Source of the DNA: Pandoraea cepalis | GTDB lineage: Bacteria > Pseudomonadota > Gammaproteobacteria > Burkholderiales > Burkholderiaceae | Direction: 5' to 3' | Length of the DNA stretch: 64,000 bases | Assembly: GCF_902459665.1 (NCBI RefSeq) | Contig: NZ_CABPSL010000008.1 | Coordinates: 62,001-126,000, forward strand | In this document: piece by piece, positions 25,166 through 35,583 of the stretch | Layout: each line of letters starts with the position of its first letter | How positions within the stretch are numbered: the stretch's first letter is position 1 | Notes under the pieces: generated by a model | Databases searched by the model: none | What the model was told of the DNA's origin: nothing | The model's input: the letters and a program-made list of their open reading frames with translations, nothing else | Position numbers and translations under genes: made by a program

Positions 25166-27241
25166 ATGCGATGGGTAACGTCCTTGAAATGGCTGGCGAT
25201 CACGATGGTCGCCATCGTGCTGGCATTCGCGGCGTTCATCACGTGGTTTGACTGGAACTACGCCCGGCCCTTCATCAACCGGGAGGTGAGCACCGCGACC
25301 GGTCGTCCGTTCGACATCCGGGGCGACCTCTCGCTGCACTGGCTGGCCCCGAACGCCAATGCCCCCGGGCTGGGGCGCTGGCTGCCGCGGCCTCGCCTGA
25401 TCGCGAATGATATCGTGTTAGGCAATGTTGCGTGGAGCCAGACGCCGAACATGATCACGCTGGGCCGGCTCACGTTCTCACTTGAATGGCTGCCGCTGCT
25501 CGACAAGCACGTGGTTCTGCCCGAAGTCGCCTTGTCCGCGCCGAAGGTGCTCATCGAGCAGCGGGCCGACGGGCAAAACAACTGGACCTTCACGAAGGGC
25601 GACGGCAAACCGTCGCCGTGGACACTGCGCATCGGCCGCCTGATTCTCGAAGACGGTGAGGTCCACGCCAATCTCGTGCCGCAGCAGCTCGATCTGAACG
25701 CGAACATCGCCACCATCGACGGCCAGGCACCGTACGGCATCGGCATTTCGCTCAAAGGCACCTTTCGCAAGGTCGCCGTCACCGGCCACGCCCGCGCAGG
25801 CGACGTGCTCTCACTCGAAGATACCGGCGATCCCTTCCCGCTCGATGCCGACGTGCGCATCGGACGCACGCAGATCGCAGCCATTGGCACGTTCACGAAT
25901 CCGGCCACGCTCTCCGCGCTCGACATGCATCTGCGCCTGTCCGGGCCGACGATGGCCGACCTGTATCCGATTACCGGCGTGCTGCTGCCGCAAACCCCGG
26001 CCTACGAGACCAACGGTCATCTGTTGCATACGGCGGGCGTGTGGCGTTATGAACGCTTCCAGGGCAAGGTCGGGCAGAGCGATCTGTCCGGCACCCTGGT
26101 CTTTCGTCAGCGGCAGCCGCGCAATATCCTGCAGGGCGCGGTCGTGTCGAATCAATTGCGGCTGGTCGATCTCGGCCCGCTTGTCGGCGCACAGAACCCT
26201 TCGGGCGGCGGCGATCTCACGGGCAAGCCTAAGGCGCCGCCGTCCGACAAGGTGCTGCCGGTCGACCCGTTCAAGACCGATCGCTGGCGTGCCATCGACG
26301 CCGACGTGCAGTTCACCGGCCGCAAGATCATCAAGGACAAACGCCTGCCGATCGACAACCTCGTCACCCATCTCGTGCTCGACGACGGCGTACTCTCGCT
26401 CCGGCCACTGGAATTCGGCGTTGCGGGCGGACGCATCACCTCGACCCTCGTGCTCGACGGGCAGACCACGCCGATGAAGGTCGATTCGCAGGTCTCGCTC
26501 CGCCACCTGCAGATGAAGCAATTGCTGCCGGACGTCAATCTGATGAAGACGAGCGTCGGCGAGGTCAACGGCGACGCCGCGCTCACGGCGACCGGCAACT
26601 CGATTGCCGCGCTGGCCGGCTCGTCGAATGGCGAGATCAAGACACTGATCGACCGCGGCTCGATGAGCAAGCTGCTGCTGGAGTATCTGGGGCTCAACGT
26701 CGGTAATATCGTCGTCACCAAACTCTTCGGCGACAAGCAGATCGAGATGCGATGCGCGGCCGCCGACTTTGCCGTGCGCGACGGTGTCATGGACGCGCGT
26801 ACGTTCGTCGTCGACACCGACGACACGAGCATTGGCGTTACCGGACAGGTCGATCTCAAGCGCGAGCACTTCAATCTGACCATCCGGCCCGAGCCGAAGC
26901 ACTTCGGCCTCCTGTCCTTGCGCTCGCCGCTCTATGTGCGGGGCACATTCAAGCATCCGGACGTCGGCGTGAATGTCCCCACGCTGATCGCCCGCGCCGG
27001 GGGCGCGATCGCACTGGGCGTGCTCGCGCCGTACACGGCGCTCGTGCCACTGCTCGAACTCGGCCCGGGCAAGGACAGCCCTTGCGGCGAACTGCTCGCC
27101 AGCCTGAAGCGTCCCCCCAGCCGCCATCCGTCGGCGGTCAAGCCGGTGCCCGGCGCGAACGGCAATCCGGCCGGCGGCCAGCGCGAACCCCGCGCGTCGG
27201 CCACGGCCCCGACGTTCGGGCCGGGCCGCGAAACGCCCTGA
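25166..27241 (+). CDS. AsmA-family envelope protein
   Basis: About 691 residues. A single N-terminal membrane anchor (about residues 8-30) is followed by a long periplasmic beta-rich region typical of AsmA/YhjG-like proteins, with the start pattern TGRPFDIRGDLSLHWL. The C-terminal AsmA domain includes VGNIVVTKLFG and DGVMDARTFVVDT. Proteins of this class form hydrophobic grooves and are implicated in phospholipid transport to, and homeostasis of, the outer membrane. The last 50 residues are proline- and alanine-rich and probably disordered. The ATG at 25163 or 25166 is used; the frame is open much further upstream across tcdA. Its divergent overlap with tcdA means the two promoters lie in each other's coding sequence. 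Confidence 0.82.
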   Translation: MRWVTSLKWLAITMVAIVLAFAAFITWFDWNYARPFINREVSTATGRPFDIRGDLSLHWLAPNANAPGLGRWLPRPRLIANDIVLGNVAWSQTPNMITLGRLTFSLEWLPLLDKHVVLPEVALSAPKVLIEQRADGQNNWTFTKGDGKPSPWTLRIGRLILEDGEVHANLVPQQLDLNANIATIDGQAPYGIGISLKGTFRKVAVTGHARAGDVLSLEDTGDPFPLDADVRIGRTQIAAIGTFTNPATLSALDMHLRLSGPTMADLYPITGVLLPQTPAYETNGHLLHTAGVWRYERFQGKVGQSDLSGTLVFRQRQPRNILQGAVVSNQLRLVDLGPLVGAQNPSGGGDLTGKPKAPPSDKVLPVDPFKTDRWRAIDADVQFTGRKIIKDKRLPIDNLVTHLVLDDGVLSLRPLEFGVAGGRITSTLVLDGQTTPMKVDSQVSLRHLQMKQLLPDVNLMKTSVGEVNGDAALTATGNSIAALAGSSNGEIKTLIDRGSMSKLLLEYLGLNVGNIVVTKLFGDKQIEMRCAAADFAVRDGVMDARTFVVDTDDTSIGVTGQVDLKREHFNLTIRPEPKHFGLLSLRSPLYVRGTFKHPDVGVNVPTLIARAGGAIALGVLAPYTALVPLLELGPGKDSPCGELLASLKRPPSRHPSAVKPVPGANGNPAGGQREPRASATAPTFGPGRETP

Positions 27242-27532
27242 CCGCCCTGACCGCCCATGCCGATCACGTCGCCGTCACTCGGCCAAAGCAATGCCCATGC
27301 CGGGATTAGGGAATTGTCGCCGCCGAGCCACGCTACGTCGCGGATGGCGCCAACCGCACCGTCCATTAGTTCACTCCTTAAATATCAAGCACATGACGCG
27401 AATCGCCCGTCCCACGGTGCATTCGGCGAATTGATGCACAGGCAATGCGGCAAATCGTCTCTTGCGCACGTTCGCCGACTCTTCGCTATACTGTGTCGCA
27501 ACCCCACCCGCAACAGACCGACACCGATCGTC

Positions 27533-28180
27533 GTGACCCAGACGCTTTCTCTCGCGGACCTGCGCAAAAATTACGCCCTCGGCTCACTTTCCGAGACCGA
27601 TGTCGCGCCCAGCCCGTTCGATCAATTCCGACGCTGGTTCGAGCAAGCGCTCGCGGCCCAACTGCCCGAGCCCAATGCCATGACGCTCGCCACCGTCACG
27701 CCTGACGGCCGGCCTGACGCTCGCATCGTACTCATCAAGGGCGCGGACGAAAACGGATTCACGTTCTTCACGAATTACGAGTCGCGCAAAGGCCGCGAAC
27801 TGGCGGCCACGCCTTACGGTTGCCTGCTGTTTCACTGGATCGAACTCGAGCGGCAGGTGCGCATCGAGGGCCGTGTCGAGAAGGTGAGCGAAGCGCAGAG
27901 CGACGCTTATTATCATTCGCGCCCGGTGGGCTCCCGTCTGGGGGCCTGGGCCTCGGTACAGAGCGCCGAAGTGGCGGATCGCAGCATCATCGAGCAACGC
28001 GAGGCGGAATTCCGGCGCCAGTTCGGCGACGCCCCGCCGCGACCGCCCCATTGGGGGGGCTACCGGCTCCTGCCGGAGACCTTCGAATTCTGGCAGGGCC
28101 GCGAGTCGCGCCTGCACGATCGCATCAAATATTTCCAGCTTGCCGACGGATCCTGGCGCGTCGCGCGCCTGTCCCCGTAA
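27533..28180 (+). CDS. pdxH: Pyridoxine/pyridoxamine 5'-phosphate oxidase
   Basis: The 215-residue FMN enzyme catalyses the last step of pyridoxal phosphate synthesis and salvage and matches the E. coli enzyme in length. It carries [12 protein letters not shown] near the start, RIVLIKG and [10 protein letters not shown] (FMN and substrate contacts), [13 protein letters not shown], and the C-terminal [11 protein letters not shown]...W.VARLSP. It starts at a GTG at 27533, where the family N-terminus begins; the upstream frame to 27257 is unlike the family. The 290-bp gap before it may hold its promoter, but none is clear. Confidence 0.92.
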   Translation: MTQTLSLADLRKNYALGSLSETDVAPSPFDQFRRWFEQALAAQLPEPNAMTLATVTPDGRPDARIVLIKGADENGFTFFTNYESRKGRELAATPYGCLLFHWIELERQVRIEGRVEKVSEAQSDAYYHSRPVGSRLGAWASVQSAEVADRSIIEQREAEFRRQFGDAPPRPPHWGGYRLLPETFEFWQGRESRLHDRIKYFQLADGSWRVARLSP

Positions 28181-28293
28181 TCATGATGTCGGCGACGCCG
28201 ACGCGGTACGCCTGCCTGCCCGTTTGACGAGGAGACGTCACTGTGCCGTGCGCTACGGAATGAAGTTTTTTTGGTGACACTTGGAGCATATCC

Positions 28294-29505
28294 ATGTTGT
28301 GGGAGAAAAAACTCGAAAACTGGGTCAGCGGCGTCAAGACATCCTCCAACCTGCCGATCCGCCTCGCGCTCTGGAATGGACAGCACTACGATTTCGGCGC
28401 GTTCGATAACCCCAGCGTAACGTTGCGCATCAATGGCCCCGCGGCCGTGACGCGTCTGTTGAGTCCCAGCCTGGACAATCTCGGCGAGGCCTATGTGAAG
28501 GGCGAGATCGACGTCGAGGGCAAGCTCGTCGACGTCATCGACATGAGTTACGCCCTCGCCGGCAGCAGCCTCGCCACGCTCGGCCCGCTGGAACGTGCGG
28601 TGCGCCACTACACGCACAGCAAGAAGTCCGACAAGCGCTCGATCGAGTTCCACTACGACGTGTCGAACGAGTTCTACCAGCTCTGGCTGGACAAGAACAT
28701 GGTCTATTCGTGTGCCTACTTCGAGAACGGCGACGAAGACCTCGATACGGCGCAAGAAAAGAAGATCGATCACATTCTCACCAAGATCGCCTTGCAGCCC
28801 GGACAGACACTGCTCGATATCGGCTGCGGCTGGGGCGCCCTTGTGATTCGCGCTGCGCAGAAGTTCGGGGCGAAATGTGTCGGCATCACGCTGTCGCAGA
28901 ATCAGTTCGATCTGGCCACCGAACGGGTCAGGAAACTCGGTTTGACGGATAGGATCGAAATTCGCATCCAGGATTACCGCGACGTGGAAGGTCAGTTCGA
29001 TCGCATCACGAGCGTGGGGATGTTCGAGCACGTTGGACGCAAGAACCTGAAAGACTACTTCGCCAAGATGGCGTCGCTGCTCACGGACGACGGCGTCGCC
29101 ATGAACCATGGCATCACCTCGACCGATCCGGATAGCGGCGAGACGGCGATGGGTGGCGGCGATTTCATCGACAAGTACGTGTTCCCCAACGGCGAGTTGC
29201 CGCATATCAGCCTCGCGCTCGAATCGATGCAGCGCGGTGGACTCGAAGCGAGTGATGTGGAAAGCCTGCGCCGTCACTATGCCCGCACCCTCGCGCTCTG
29301 GTCCGAGCGCTTTGAAGCGCACGCCCCGCGTCTGCGCGAACTGGCGGGCGAAGAGCGCTTCCGCGTCTGGCGTGTGTACCTGGCGGGTTGCGCATACGCG
29401 TTCGAGCATGATCACGTCTCGCTCTATCAGGTGGTCTGCCGCAAGGCGGGTCAATCCGCCACGCGTCTGCCCTGGTCGCGCCGTTACATGTACGAGAACC
29501 GATGA
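28294..29505 (+). CDS. cfa: Cyclopropane-fatty-acyl-phospholipid synthase
   Basis: The 403-residue SAM-dependent enzyme adds a methylene bridge to unsaturated acyl chains of membrane phospholipids, usually on entry to stationary phase or in acid stress. The N-terminal lipid-interacting domain (about 1-110) is followed by the methyltransferase domain with HYDVSNEFYQLWLD, the SAM loop LLDIGCGWGAL, GITLSQNQ and the conserved MFEHVG. The stop overlaps the start of the next gene as ATGA, so the two are translationally coupled. Confidence 0.9.
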   Translation: MLWEKKLENWVSGVKTSSNLPIRLALWNGQHYDFGAFDNPSVTLRINGPAAVTRLLSPSLDNLGEAYVKGEIDVEGKLVDVIDMSYALAGSSLATLGPLERAVRHYTHSKKSDKRSIEFHYDVSNEFYQLWLDKNMVYSCAYFENGDEDLDTAQEKKIDHILTKIALQPGQTLLDIGCGWGALVIRAAQKFGAKCVGITLSQNQFDLATERVRKLGLTDRIEIRIQDYRDVEGQFDRITSVGMFEHVGRKNLKDYFAKMASLLTDDGVAMNHGITSTDPDSGETAMGGGDFIDKYVFPNGELPHISLALESMQRGGLEASDVESLRRHYARTLALWSERFEAHAPRLRELAGEERFRVWRVYLAGCAYAFEHDHVSLYQVVCRKAGQSATRLPWSRRYMYENR

Positions 29506-30635
29506 GCCAGTTCGATCTGTTTGGCACGGCGCCTGACGATCCCGCGACAGGCGGACGTGCCAGGCAGGTCGATGGCGACACCGCGGCACCGGCAAGCCAC
29601 GCCCCTCGCGCCGGTCAAACACGCCGCGGCGGTGTCGGTGCGGCCGACCTTCCCGGCGACGTGCATCGGCTGGGCGAGCGGCTACCCGGCTCGATTCGCC
29701 TGGGCACCTCGTCGTGGTCGTTCCCGGGCTGGAAAGGCATTGTCTGGGACGACGACTACAGCGACACCAAGCTCTCGCGTCAGGGGCTCACCGCATACGC
29801 GAGCCATCCGGTGCTGCGTTGCGTGGGGATCGACCGGTCGTTCTACAAACCGATGTCGATTGTCGAGTATCAGAAGTACGCGCAGCAGGTGCCGGAGGAC
29901 TTCCGCTTCCTGGTCAAGGCGCCCAGCGTCGTGACCGACGCCCTCGTGCGCGGAGAAAAAGGCGAAGGCCTGAGCGCGAACCCCTGCTTTCTCGACGCGC
30001 GAATTGCCGCCGAGCAGTTCGTGACCCCGTGCCTGACCGGGCTCGGGTCGAAGGCGGGCGTGCTGGTGTTTCAAGTGTCGCCCTTGCCGTCGGATCTGCT
30101 GCGCGACATCCCCGCCCTGATTCACCGTATCGAAGCGTTCTTCGCCGCGCTGCCGCCACTGCCGCAGGGGGACACTACACCCGAAGGCCTCGCCGCTCCC
30201 GGGCCGTGCTACGCACTGGAAATTCGCGACGGCGCGTTGCTCACGCCGCGTCTCATGCGCTCGCTCGGGCCGTTGGGGGTGCGCTATTGCCTCGGCCTGC
30301 ACGCGCGGATGCCGCATGTGGAGCGGCAGGCCGCGGCACTGGCGATGCTCGACGAAGCGGGCGCCGGGCCACTCGTGGTGCGCTGGAATCTGAACAGTGG
30401 CCATCGCTACGAGCAAGCCAAGGCGAAATATGCGCCGTTCGACAAAATTGTCGATCCCGACCCGGTCACGCGCGACGTGCTGGCCGCGCTGGCCGCCCAC
30501 TACGCCCTCGCTGGCCATCCCGTGTACGTGATCGTCAACAACAAGGCCGAAGGCTCTTCACCACTGTCGTGCTGCGCGTTGGCCGAACGTATCGTCGAGT
30601 TGTCTTCGACACCGTCGCTCGCCAGCGCGGAGTGA
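29502..30635 (+). CDS. DUF72 family protein
   Basis: The 377-residue protein has the DUF72 TIM-barrel pattern: RLGTSSWSFPGWKG near residue 65, YASHPVLRCVGIDRSFYKP, and FLVKAP. The C-terminus has YVIVNNKAEGSSP. The first 60 residues are low-complexity and poorly conserved. The biochemical role of DUF72 (YecE-like) proteins is not established. The ATGA overlap with cyclopropane synthase suggests co-expression. Confidence 0.8.
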   Translation: MSQFDLFGTAPDDPATGGRARQVDGDTAAPASHAPRAGQTRRGGVGAADLPGDVHRLGERLPGSIRLGTSSWSFPGWKGIVWDDDYSDTKLSRQGLTAYASHPVLRCVGIDRSFYKPMSIVEYQKYAQQVPEDFRFLVKAPSVVTDALVRGEKGEGLSANPCFLDARIAAEQFVTPCLTGLGSKAGVLVFQVSPLPSDLLRDIPALIHRIEAFFAALPPLPQGDTTPEGLAAPGPCYALEIRDGALLTPRLMRSLGPLGVRYCLGLHARMPHVERQAAALAMLDEAGAGPLVVRWNLNSGHRYEQAKAKYAPFDKIVDPDPVTRDVLAALAAHYALAGHPVYVIVNNKAEGSSPLSCCALAERIVELSSTPSLASAE

Positions 30636-30676
30636 CGATGGCCCGAGCCGGCATCTGCGCCGAACTCGGGCCATCG
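30636..30676 (+). terminator. Terminator-like hairpin after the DUF72 gene
   Basis: CGATGGCCCGAG and its exact complement form a 12-bp stem around a 17-nt loop, starting at the base after the stop codon. No T tract follows. Confidence 0.5.
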
Positions 30677-30742
30677 TGATTGCACTGCGAAGTGGCTGAA
30701 CGTCCCGGGAAGGGCTTGAACGCTCCCGGACGCCCTTACGCC

Positions 30743-31936
30743 TTACGCCACGAGATGCGGAATCGGCACGTCTGGATTCACGTCGGCCTCGTAATCCACA
30801 CCGTCGATCTCGAATCCAAACAAGCGCAGGAATTCGTGCTTGTAGCCGGCGAAGTCCGTGAGGTCATACAGGTTCTCGTCGGTCACCTTGTCCCACAGTG
30901 CAGCGACTTCAGCTTGCACGTCGGGCGAAAGCTCCTTCTGATCGGTGCGCACACGGCCTTCGTCGTCGAGCTTGGGCGTCGCGCCATACAGGCTGTCCTT
31001 GTACAGGCCGTAGATCTGCTCGATGCACCCTTCATGCGTGCCCTTGGCCTTCATCACCTTGAACAGCAGCGAGAGGTAGAGCGGCATCATCGGGATGGCC
31101 GAGCTGGCTTGCGTGACCAGCGCCTTGAGCACGGCCACGCGCGCGTCGCCGCCGCTGGCCGCGAGTTTGGCGCGAAGGCCCAGCACCTTCTCGTCGAGAT
31201 CCTTTTTGGCCGCGCCAATGGACCCATTCCAGTAGATGTCGTGCGTGAGCTTCTCGCCGAGATACGTGAACGCCGTGGTCTTGGCGCCCGGGGCGAGCAC
31301 GCCCGCGTCGGCGAGCGCGTCGATCCACATCTGCCAGTCTTCGCCGCCCATGACGGCCACCGTGTTGTCGATCTCTTCCTGCGTGGCCGGCTCGAACACC
31401 GACGCCTTGACGACTTCCTTGTCGGTATCGATACCGCGCAACGTCACCGACTTGCCCACCGGTTTGAGCACCGAGCTGAACACCTGCCCCGTTTCCGGAT
31501 GCGTGCGGCGCGGCGACGCCAGGCTGTAGACGACCAGATCGACCTGACCGAGATCCTGCTTGATCGTCTCGATCGTCTTGGCCTTGATTTCCTTGGAGAA
31601 GGCGTCGCCGTTGATGCTCTTCGCGTACAGCCCCTTCTCGGTGGCGAACTTGTCGAAGGCTGCCGTGTTGTACCAACCCGGCGTTCCCGGCTTGGTCTCG
31701 CTACCGGCGCGCTCGAAGAACACGCCCAGCGTTGCGGCGTCGCTGCCGAAGGCGGCGGTAATGCGCGCGGCCAGGCCGTAGCCGGTCGACGCACCGATCA
31801 CGAGCACCTTCTTCGGGCCGTTCGCAATCGCACCCTGCGCCTTCACATACGCGATCTGTTGCTTGACGTTGGCCTCGCAGCCGACAGGATGGGTGGTGAC
31901 GCAGATGAAGCCGCGCACGCGTGGCTTGATGATCAT
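30743..31936 (-). CDS. fabV: Trans-2-enoyl-ACP/CoA reductase, FabV type (NADH)
   Basis: This 397-residue single-domain reductase performs the last reduction of the fatty acid elongation cycle. The diagnostic Tyr-x8-Lys active site is Tyr235...Lys244 ([10 protein letters not shown]), at the same numbers as in Burkholderia FabV. The NADH-binding loop reads [15 protein letters not shown]. FabV enzymes are much less sensitive to triclosan than FabI. The ATG at 31936 is preceded by GAGG and gives the family N-terminus [11 protein letters not shown]; the frame continues upstream to 32191. It is a single-gene unit. Confidence 0.93.
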   Translation of the reverse strand: MIIKPRVRGFICVTTHPVGCEANVKQQIAYVKAQGAIANGPKKVLVIGASTGYGLAARITAAFGSDAATLGVFFERAGSETKPGTPGWYNTAAFDKFATEKGLYAKSINGDAFSKEIKAKTIETIKQDLGQVDLVVYSLASPRRTHPETGQVFSSVLKPVGKSVTLRGIDTDKEVVKASVFEPATQEEIDNTVAVMGGEDWQMWIDALADAGVLAPGAKTTAFTYLGEKLTHDIYWNGSIGAAKKDLDEKVLGLRAKLAASGGDARVAVLKALVTQASSAIPMMPLYLSLLFKVMKAKGTHEGCIEQIYGLYKDSLYGATPKLDDEGRVRTDQKELSPDVQAEVAALWDKVTDENLYDLTDFAGYKHEFLRLFGFEIDGVDYEADVNPDVPIPHLVA

Positions 31937-32105
31937 GGAAACCTCGTTCACAAAAATCGGAGATGCCGGCTCACCCGGCAAACACCGCGCATTGTAAACG
32001 AGGTCGGGACCGAGCCGGCATTTTGACGGGGGGTTCTCGCACCCCATGCTTTGGCTTTCAGACACCCGGCGAAGTCCGTTCGGACAACGCCGAACGGTTC
32101 TCGGC

Positions 32106-33680
32106 TTATTCGGGTGCGGCCACGGCCGAGCGATCGTGTCGCTTGGGAAACTGAATCTGCCGGATACGGCGCACCAGCAATGCGGCGGCAATCGCCGCGA
32201 TGCCCGTGAGCAGCACCCCCGCGTGGACGGCGTTCACGAGCGTCTGGCGAGCGGTTTCGACCAGCGGCATGCCGTCGATTCCCATGGCCCGCAGATCGGT
32301 CAACAGGTCGGCACGCAGGACCGGATCGATCAGGATGCGCGGGTCGAGCGCGCGCCCGACGGCATGGGCCGCCGGCGTACCGTCGTAACCCGACACCACA
32401 CCGGCCACCCCGTTGGCATACCAGTGATTGACCAGCGTGCCCACAATCGTCGTGCCGAGCATGCCGCCGACCATGCGCGTCGACTGCAACAGCGCGGTGG
32501 TGATGCCGAAACGTTCGCGCCCGGCGATTTCCTGCCCGAACACGTTCATGTTGTTCAGGATGAAGCCGATGCCAATGCCCGCACAGCCCATCATCAGGGC
32601 GATCATGCCGTGCGACGTCACGCGATGGGACAGCCCCACCCCGGCCGAGGCCACGGCCAGCAGACAGAACCCGAGGATCAGCATGTTGGTCGGACGCGAC
32701 AGGCGCACCACGATCGGCGTATTGATGAAGCTGCCCAGCGCGATGCACGCGGCGAGCGGTGTCGCGATCAAGCCGGCCGCCTGCGGGCTGAGACCGAAGC
32801 CGCCCTGCAACAGCAATGGCGCGAAGAAGATCAGCGAGTACATCACGAAGCCGATCAGCACCGACAATGTGAAGAGCACCACGAGCTGCGGGTGACGGAA
32901 CATGTCGAGCGGCACGATGGGATGGGTGGCGCGCCGTTCCGTGCGCAGCAATACCCAGAAGCCGATCGCAACCCCGGCAATCAACAGCCCATTCCCGAGC
33001 GATACGCCATGGGCCGGTAAGTTCTCGATGAACACCTGAAAGCCGCCGAGTACGACGGCGATCCACAGTGCGCCACGCCAGTCGACGCGCACGTCGCCTT
33101 GATGTGCCGACGGAAACTTGGGCAGGTATCGCCAGACGAAATACAGCGCCGCCAGACCGACCGGCAGGTTCACGAAAAATGTCGAGCGCCAGCCGAAATG
33201 CTCGGAGAGCAGGCCCCCCAGCGATGGCCCCGCCGCCGTGCCGATGCCATAGGCCGTGGTGATCACGACCTGCCAGCGCACGCGCGAGCGAGCGTCCGGG
33301 AACAGGTCGGGCACGGAGGCGAAAGCGGTACCGACCATCATGCCGCCACCGATCCCCTGCAATCCGCGCGCGAAAACGAGGAACGGCATGTTGGGGGCCA
33401 GACCGCAAAGCACCGAGGCGACGGTAAAGGTCAGCACCGAGGCGATCACGAACCGGCGACGACCGAAGTAATCGCCAAGTCTTCCGAACACCGGCACGGT
33501 CACGACGGAGGCCAGCAGGTAAATGCTCGCGATCCAGGCGTAATACTCAAAGCCCTTGAGTTCGGCGACGATGGACGGCAATGCAGTACTGACGACGGTC
33601 TGGTCGAGAGCGACCAGCATGTTGACGAGCGCAATGCCAATCATGGCCATCAACGCATCGCGAAAAGGCAGGGGGCGCAC
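32106..33680 (-). CDS. DHA2-family MFS multidrug transporter
   Basis: A 524-residue protein with about fourteen membrane helices and the EmrB/QacA pattern: helix 1 with [16 protein letters not shown], loop [12 protein letters not shown], and the DHA2 motif [18 protein letters not shown]. It starts at a GTG at 33680, with an ATG at 33650 as alternative. Unlike the emrB at 18 kb it has no adaptor, channel or regulator beside it, so it probably works alone in the inner membrane. Its substrate is unknown. Confidence 0.87.
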   Translation of the reverse strand: MRPLPFRDALMAMIGIALVNMLVALDQTVVSTALPSIVAELKGFEYYAWIASIYLLASVVTVPVFGRLGDYFGRRRFVIASVLTFTVASVLCGLAPNMPFLVFARGLQGIGGGMMVGTAFASVPDLFPDARSRVRWQVVITTAYGIGTAAGPSLGGLLSEHFGWRSTFFVNLPVGLAALYFVWRYLPKFPSAHQGDVRVDWRGALWIAVVLGGFQVFIENLPAHGVSLGNGLLIAGVAIGFWVLLRTERRATHPIVPLDMFRHPQLVVLFTLSVLIGFVMYSLIFFAPLLLQGGFGLSPQAAGLIATPLAACIALGSFINTPIVVRLSRPTNMLILGFCLLAVASAGVGLSHRVTSHGMIALMMGCAGIGIGFILNNMNVFGQEIAGRERFGITTALLQSTRMVGGMLGTTIVGTLVNHWYANGVAGVVSGYDGTPAAHAVGRALDPRILIDPVLRADLLTDLRAMGIDGMPLVETARQTLVNAVHAGVLLTGIAAIAAALLVRRIRQIQFPKRHDRSAVAAPE

Positions 33681-34230
33681 GGCGGGCTACCTGAAGACTA
33701 CATGGAGGGGAGCCGCCATTTTACGTGAAAATTAATGAACATATGAACGGTTAGGCGCGGCGCGGGTTTCCGGGCCCTATCGCCCGCGATGCCCCGGCGG
33801 GCGGAGATCCGCCCGTGCGAAACCCACGACGGCGGCCATCGCTGAAGAAAAATTCAACGGCAGACCGAGGCACATTCACCACCACGACGGTCGCCTCGGT
33901 GCGCGTCGTCTCACCGGTGCCGCCAAAACCAGGCGTTATCCGATACCCCTTTCGGACGCTCCTTTAGCCCGTCAGCCCGCGCAACAGGCATGATCGATTC
34001 GTTGGCGGGACATCGATCGAATCCGATCACCAGCCTTGGATGGCGTCGGGCCCCGGCAAGCATGTCAGCGCCCATAGGACGTCGCTGCGTCGCCGAACGC
34101 CGTACGTTTCGACAGCGCGACGCAAATCCTGCAAGGTCCAGGCGATTTGCGAAAACCGTACCAGAACAACGGCCGCACCATCGCTCGACACGTCAGGAAG
34201 CGTCGTCGTCACTTCTCAGGAGATACGACC
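33681..34230. other. Long intergenic region between the DHA2 transporter and an orphan gene
   Basis: About 550 bp without a convincing gene. It contains a GC hairpin (8-bp stem, 33798-33815) and a spaced dyad (ACCGAGGC at 33864 with GCCTCGGT at 33893). A ribosome binding site (AGGAGA) lies just before 34231. A plus-strand open frame from 33990 runs out of phase through the orphan gene and lacks codon bias. Confidence 0.5.
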
Positions 34231-34572
34231 ATGAAAAACCGACCTGTGCGCGAGGACTATCGACGCTGGCTGGAAGCGCAGACCGCCACAACGTCAGACA
34301 GCGAGCCGCGCCCGGCTCGAATCGCCCCGGCGTTGCCGTCGGTACTGCCATTTGCCGGCTACGTGGTCTGGTTTCACACGAGTCTTACGTTTCTCGACAT
34401 CCGTTTCGATCACCACCGCTTCGAAATCGTGACGCAACAGGTGCCGAGCGCGGTCGAAGCGTTCTTCTTCGACAGCATCGACGCTGCCTATGGACACGCG
34501 GTGCATGTCGGAGAGCCATGTCTGATCCTGTTTGCGGCAGCCCGTGGTGCGTCCGTAAGTGTCGTGGGTTGA
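34231..34572 (+). CDS. Hypothetical protein, first of an orphan pair
   Basis: A 113-residue soluble protein with no family I recognise. CAGGAGATACGACC places a strong ribosome binding site before the ATG. The N-terminal 45 residues are charged and proline-rich, and the rest alternates hydrophobic and polar residues, suggesting a small alpha/beta domain (YVVWFHTSLTFLDIRFDHH, then AVEAFFFDS). No signal peptide or membrane segment is evident. It is followed 96 bp downstream by another orphan gene on the same strand, so they may form an operon. Function is unknown. Confidence 0.55.
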   Translation: MKNRPVREDYRRWLEAQTATTSDSEPRPARIAPALPSVLPFAGYVVWFHTSLTFLDIRFDHHRFEIVTQQVPSAVEAFFFDSIDAAYGHAVHVGEPCLILFAAARGASVSVVG

Positions 34573-34668
34573 CGCAGTCCGTCCGGCGACGATTGCCGTC
34601 ACGCGCCCATCGACTTTTCTCAGCGCCCCCCCCTTTCCCCGCATGACCGACTTCAGGGAGCATGAACC

Positions 34669-35493
34669 ATGCCGTTCCTCGCCTTGGCAATTCCTTACGC
34701 GCAATCCAACCCGGTTTCGTATGAGATTGACGCTCGCACGCATCGCCACGAAATCGCCATCGATATCGAAAAGATCGAGAATCAGACGCACGCGTGGAAA
34801 CCCACGTCGCAAGCTGCGAAGCGATCCAACGCGCCTCTTCAGCGTGCCACCTTCGCGTGCCGCACCATTCCAGCCAACGACTACTTCGATAATGTGCTCG
34901 CGGAACTCGTCACTCCGCTTAGAGAGTGCGGGGCACCGCGATACGCCGACAATGCCGAACTTCGCAAGACGCTCGGCGACTTGCTGACGCTTCACCCTGA
35001 CGGCGCCAGACTCTCGGTCGACGCGCGAATCAGAGCGTTGGGGCTGCCGTCGCTGCTGCGAGACGATCCGGCTTATTTACCCGGCACGCTAAGCGCATTG
35101 ACCTACGACATTGGGGCCCACAGTATCGATATCGGCCGGTTCACGTTCCCGGAACTTGACGTCGCGCAAGAGGCGGCATTTCTGTTCGCCGGCGAGAGTG
35201 AACTGGCGTTTCTCCATGAAGGCAATCCTCACGCCTCGCTTATCCGGAAAGATCACTCGGCGATTCTCGCCTTTCATTACCGCGCAGCGGGGATGCGCGG
35301 ACACACCACGTTGCCGCCCAATGGATACGCACTGGCGATCCAGGATGACACGACCCTCTGCGATTTCACTTCGCAGTTGGCGCGATGCCAACAACAAACC
35401 GATCTGAGCCGCTCACCTCGCTCAGTCGAGAACCGCCACACCCGTCACAATCCGCTCGACCTGATGCAAAACGGCATGTGCGTGATTCTTTGA
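34669..35493 (+). CDS. Hypothetical protein with C-terminal CaaX-like box
   Basis: A 274-residue protein with no recognised domain. AGGGAG lies eight bases before the ATG. Composition is that of a soluble mixed alpha/beta protein without signal peptide or transmembrane helix. The last four residues, Cys-Val-Ile-Leu (271-274), form a canonical CaaX box of the geranylgeranyl type, preceded by a region with several Arg and His. In bacteria such boxes are known on some translocated effectors modified by host prenyltransferases; here the match could be chance. Base composition looks slightly lower in GC than the neighbours. A hairpin follows the stop. Confidence 0.6.
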   Translation: MPFLALAIPYAQSNPVSYEIDARTHRHEIAIDIEKIENQTHAWKPTSQAAKRSNAPLQRATFACRTIPANDYFDNVLAELVTPLRECGAPRYADNAELRKTLGDLLTLHPDGARLSVDARIRALGLPSLLRDDPAYLPGTLSALTYDIGAHSIDIGRFTFPELDVAQEAAFLFAGESELAFLHEGNPHASLIRKDHSAILAFHYRAAGMRGHTTLPPNGYALAIQDDTTLCDFTSQLARCQQQTDLSRSPRSVENRHTRHNPLDLMQNGMCVIL

Positions 35494-35495
35494 CG

Positions 35496-35526
35496 TCAGG
35501 GCGGCCCTACCTCGCCGCCGCCCTGA
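35496..35526 (+). terminator. Hairpin after the orphan gene
   Basis: TCAGGGCGGC pairs with GCCGCCCTGA across an 11-nt loop, 2 bp after the stop codon. There is no T tract, so it is a weak candidate. Confidence 0.4.
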
Positions 35527-35583
35527 GTCTCCACACGTCAGTCGATAGGTGACGAACGGGGCGGCGGTCGAGGGTTGGCGTGG

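Noticed and set aside
33990..34646. A 218-codon plus-strand open frame overlapping the first orphan gene
   Set aside because: It has no ribosome binding site and Arg/Ser-rich composition. The orphan gene at 34231 in another frame has AGGAGA and a more protein-like sequence.
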